Shown here piece after piece: positions 61,963-64,000 of a stretch of 64,000 nucleotides of DNA (position 1 is the stretch's first letter; the number at the start of each line of letters is the position of its first letter). Source of the DNA: Ostreococcus lucimarinus CCE9901 (Eukaryota > Chlorophyta > Mamiellophyceae > Mamiellales > Bathycoccaceae); contig NC_009358.1 in the NCBI RefSeq assembly GCF_000092065.1, positions 310,001 to 374,000 of the forward strand, read 5' to 3'. Below the pieces are notes generated by a model. It was given only the letters and a program-made list of their open reading frames with translations. It did not search any database and was not told the DNA's origin. A program made the translations under genes and the position numbers.

Positions 61963-64000
61963 ATGCGCGCGCCGCCCGAAATCCCGCCCAAGGGACAAAA
62001 AACAATCAGCAGTTTCTTCGCGCCGAATCCGCGGCCGTGCGCGGCGTCGTCGCGACGCGCGTCGAGCGAAACCGCGACGCGCGATGCGGCATCGCGAACG
62101 AACGATGACGACGAAAACGCGCCGCCGGCGGCGAAGCGCGCGAAGACTCGCGACGCGGACGATCGCGAGGATGACGTTGAGCTCACCGACGACGCGCGCG
62201 CGGACGAGGGACGACGGCGCGAGGACGCGGACGCGGACGAGGACGACGCGCGGGCGACGCTCGAGCGACTGAAACCGTCGTCGCCGACGACGCGCGCGAA
62301 GTTTATTCAAAAGCTCTCGCTCGATCGACGACGACGAGATTTAGAGGTCGATGCGGATGGAAAGACGAAGGATGGCGCGGGCGCGTCGGAGACGGGGACG
62401 AAGATGACGCCGTTGGAACAGAGCGTGAAGACGTTCAAGGCGAAATATCCGGGGACGATGCTGATGATCGAAGTCGGGTACAAGTATCACTTTTACGGCG
62501 ATGACGCGCGGGATGCGAGCAAGGTTTTGGGAATATTCGCGTATCAGTCGAGGAACTATCTCACGGCGAGCGTGCCCGTGGTGCGGTTGAACGTGTACGT
62601 GCGACGGTTGGTCAAGGCGGGGTATCGAGTGGGGGTGGTGAAACAGACGGAGACGGCGGCGTTGAAGGCGAGCGGGGAGACGGGGAATAAATCGGGGCTG
62701 TTTGAACGGAAATTGGTTGGATTGTACACGAAAGCGACGTTAGACGCGGGAGCGGCGTTGTCGGACGCGGGCGACGACGGGGAAAAGTCGAGCATGGCGT
62801 CGGGGGTGTTGTCGAATCATTTGTTGTGCGTCGCCGAGGATCGCGTCGCGGGCGGGGCGTCGACGTCGGCGTCGACGCGCGTGGGATTGGCGGCGATTGA
62901 AACAAGCACCGGGGACGTACTGAGTGGAGAGTTCATGGACACCATGCAACGACCTGGGTTGGAGTCGCGGTTGTTGTGCATTTCACCCGCGGAGATCGTT
63001 CTCGTGGAACCAATTAGCGAACCGACGGCGCGTTTAATCAAGGCGATGTACGGTTCAGGCGCGAACGCGGCGCGCGTGGAGCGCGTGACGCGAGACGAAC
63101 TCACTGGCGTCACGCTTACCGGTACCAAGGCGGAGGAGGCGACACCCTTGGTGCACACCGCACTCTGCGCGGGCGCCAAGTATCTGAGAGAATTCGGACA
63201 AGCTGATATTCTTCATCTCGACGCCGCGTTTCGCCCGCTCGAGGGCGCGGACGAAATGAAACTCTCGCCGAATGTTTTGCGTCAACTCGAGGTTTTGACG
63301 TCTTCCGCGGGAACGTACAAGGGAAGCTTACTTTGGTTGATGAATCACACCGTCACACCCATGGGTGGTCGCTTGCTGCGTCACTGGGTGAGTCATCCAC
63401 TGCGTTCAAAGTCCGCCATCGAAGGCCGACTGGACGCCGTCGACGCGCTGCGCGAGTTGACGTCGTTTGAGGAAGGATCGATGATGGACCACGACAAAGT
63501 GAGTCACAACACGTTCAACGGATTGAAGATTCAACTAAAACAGCTCCCAGATCTCGAACGAAGTCTCGCGCGCGTGTTTCACGGCACGGCAACGCCCGGT
63601 GAGTTCGTCGGGGCTTTGACGTCGCTCGCAAAATTCAGCGAGTCGTGCGCAGCGATGCGCGCGAGCGTCTCTGGGGAGATCAAGTCGACGTTGCTGGAAG
63701 CGCAAATCGAAGCCGTCACCGATCCTCTTCTTCACGCGTTAGCAGACCAGTTTTTGAACGCGCTGAATCTGGAGATTGCGTGCGTGGACAAGCCTTCGAA
63801 GACGAAGATTGGACTCTTCAAGGACGACGCGGAAAGCTTTCCGGATTTGCACGCCGCCACTGCGGCGGTGGAGGAGGCGAAGCGCGCGATGGACGATTTA
63901 CTCCCGGAACTGCGCCGTAAGCTCGGCATGCCGCGTCTTGGTTACACCACCGTAGGCGGTGTTGGCGGCGGCGAGTGGCTCATCGAAGTCCCCATGGATC
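61963..64000 (+). CDS. MSH3: DNA mismatch repair protein MSH3, 5' part (continues past window)
   Basis: The frame is open from the ATG at 61963 to the window end (about 679 residues). Near the N-terminus lies a PCNA-binding box QKTISSFF, as in MSH3 and MSH6. After ~100 acidic residues comes the mismatch-binding MutS I domain: MTPLEQSVKTFKAKYPGTML, then MIEVGYKYHFYGDDA, then RLVKAGYRVGVVKQTETAAL. The MSH3-type connector follows (VGLAAIETSTGDVLSGEF), then the core/lever start (GSLLWLMNHTVTPMGGRLLR). The KYHFY segment matches the MSH3 K-Y/F signature rather than the F-x-E of MSH6. MutSbeta (MSH2-MSH3) repairs insertion/deletion loops. The ATPase domain lies outside the window. Confidence 0.95.
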   Translation, partial: MRAPPEIPPKGQKTISSFFAPNPRPCAASSRRASSETATRDAASRTNDDDENAPPAAKRAKTRDADDREDDVELTDDARADEGRRREDADADEDDARATLERLKPSSPTTRAKFIQKLSLDRRRRDLEVDADGKTKDGAGASETGTKMTPLEQSVKTFKAKYPGTMLMIEVGYKYHFYGDDARDASKVLGIFAYQSRNYLTASVPVVRLNVYVRRLVKAGYRVGVVKQTETAALKASGETGNKSGLFERKLVGLYTKATLDAGAALSDAGDDGEKSSMASGVLSNHLLCVAEDRVAGGASTSASTRVGLAAIETSTGDVLSGEFMDTMQRPGLESRLLCISPAEIVLVEPISEPTARLIKAMYGSGANAARVERVTRDELTGVTLTGTKAEEATPLVHTALCAGAKYLREFGQADILHLDAAFRPLEGADEMKLSPNVLRQLEVLTSSAGTYKGSLLWLMNHTVTPMGGRLLRHWVSHPLRSKSAIEGRLDAVDALRELTSFEEGSMMDHDKVSHNTFNGLKIQLKQLPDLERSLARVFHGTATPGEFVGALTSLAKFSESCAAMRASVSGEIKSTLLEAQIEAVTDPLLHALADQFLNALNLEIACVDKPSKTKIGLFKDDAESFPDLHAATAAVEEAKRAMDDLLPELRRKLGMPRLGYTTVGGVGGGEWLIEVPMD

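Noticed and set aside
1-64000. tRNA, rRNA or transposon genes
   Set aside because: No cloverleaf with A/B boxes, rRNA core or transposase/reverse transcriptase motif was recognised by eye; a tRNAscan and repeat search would be needed to exclude them.

Overview
The window looks like nuclear DNA of a picoplanktonic green alga of the Mamiellales, most probably Ostreococcus or a close relative. The grounds are: about 32 protein genes in 64 kb with intergenic gaps mostly of 30-400 bp; high GC with long CGCG-rich stretches; few introns, lying almost only at the 5' ends of genes; and a gene set that combines nuclear-encoded plastid proteins (photosystem I PsaF, an LHC-like protein, a plastid-type starch phosphorylase, an ABC1 kinase) with eukaryotic housekeeping genes (RPL8, RAB7, GCP4, MSH3). 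The species assignment is inference from these features. I saw no tRNA, rRNA, transposon or CRISPR.

Layout. 1-6.2 kb: the end of an RBM19/Mrd1-type rRNA-processing factor, an NAA40-type histone N-acetyltransferase, PsaF, a tail-anchored coiled-coil protein, RAB7 with a 15-nt first exon, and a FAS1/LHC-like fusion. 6.4-19.4 kb: an MBD9-like chromatin protein, a 1345-aa coiled-coil protein carrying a 93-bp tandem repeat, a TraB protein and an XK-related membrane protein. 19.8-29.5 kb: RPL8, a CCR4/Angel-type nuclease, an unrecognised two-exon gene, a small membrane protein, a ZGRF1-type helicase and a coiled-coil protein. 29.5-38.9 kb: a PHD/ePHD protein with a degenerate SNF2 region, a TMEM8-like membrane protein, a USP12/46 deubiquitinase with an unresolved start, a class 3 lipase and a secreted FAS1 protein. 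39.1-50.2 kb: a HEAT-repeat protein, an AlkB-type oxygenase with a zinc-finger N-terminus, a starch phosphorylase with an N-terminal ACT domain, GCP4 and an ILR1-like amidohydrolase. 50.3-64 kb: a coiled-coil membrane protein, a sodium:solute symporter, a DusC-like tRNA-dihydrouridine synthase, a large LRR/EF-hand protein, an ABC1 kinase and the 5' part of MSH3, which runs off the end.

The genes are not an operon or a single pathway. Common themes are plastid and carbon metabolism (PsaF, FAS1-LHC, phosphorylase, ABC1K), chromatin (NAA40, MBD9-like, ePHD-SNF2-like, USP12/46), and DNA repair (ZGRF1, AlkB-like, MSH3). Many genes are divergent pairs sharing short promoters, down to 43 bp between start codons.

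Most striking: the ACT-glucan phosphorylase fusion; the FAS1-LHC-like fusion; the 93-bp coding minisatellite; the ePHD protein with a decayed SNF2 engine; and an identical GACTGAC heptamer at the branch-point position of all seven introns I could define. That heptamer also exposed a first exon of RAB7 that would otherwise be missed.
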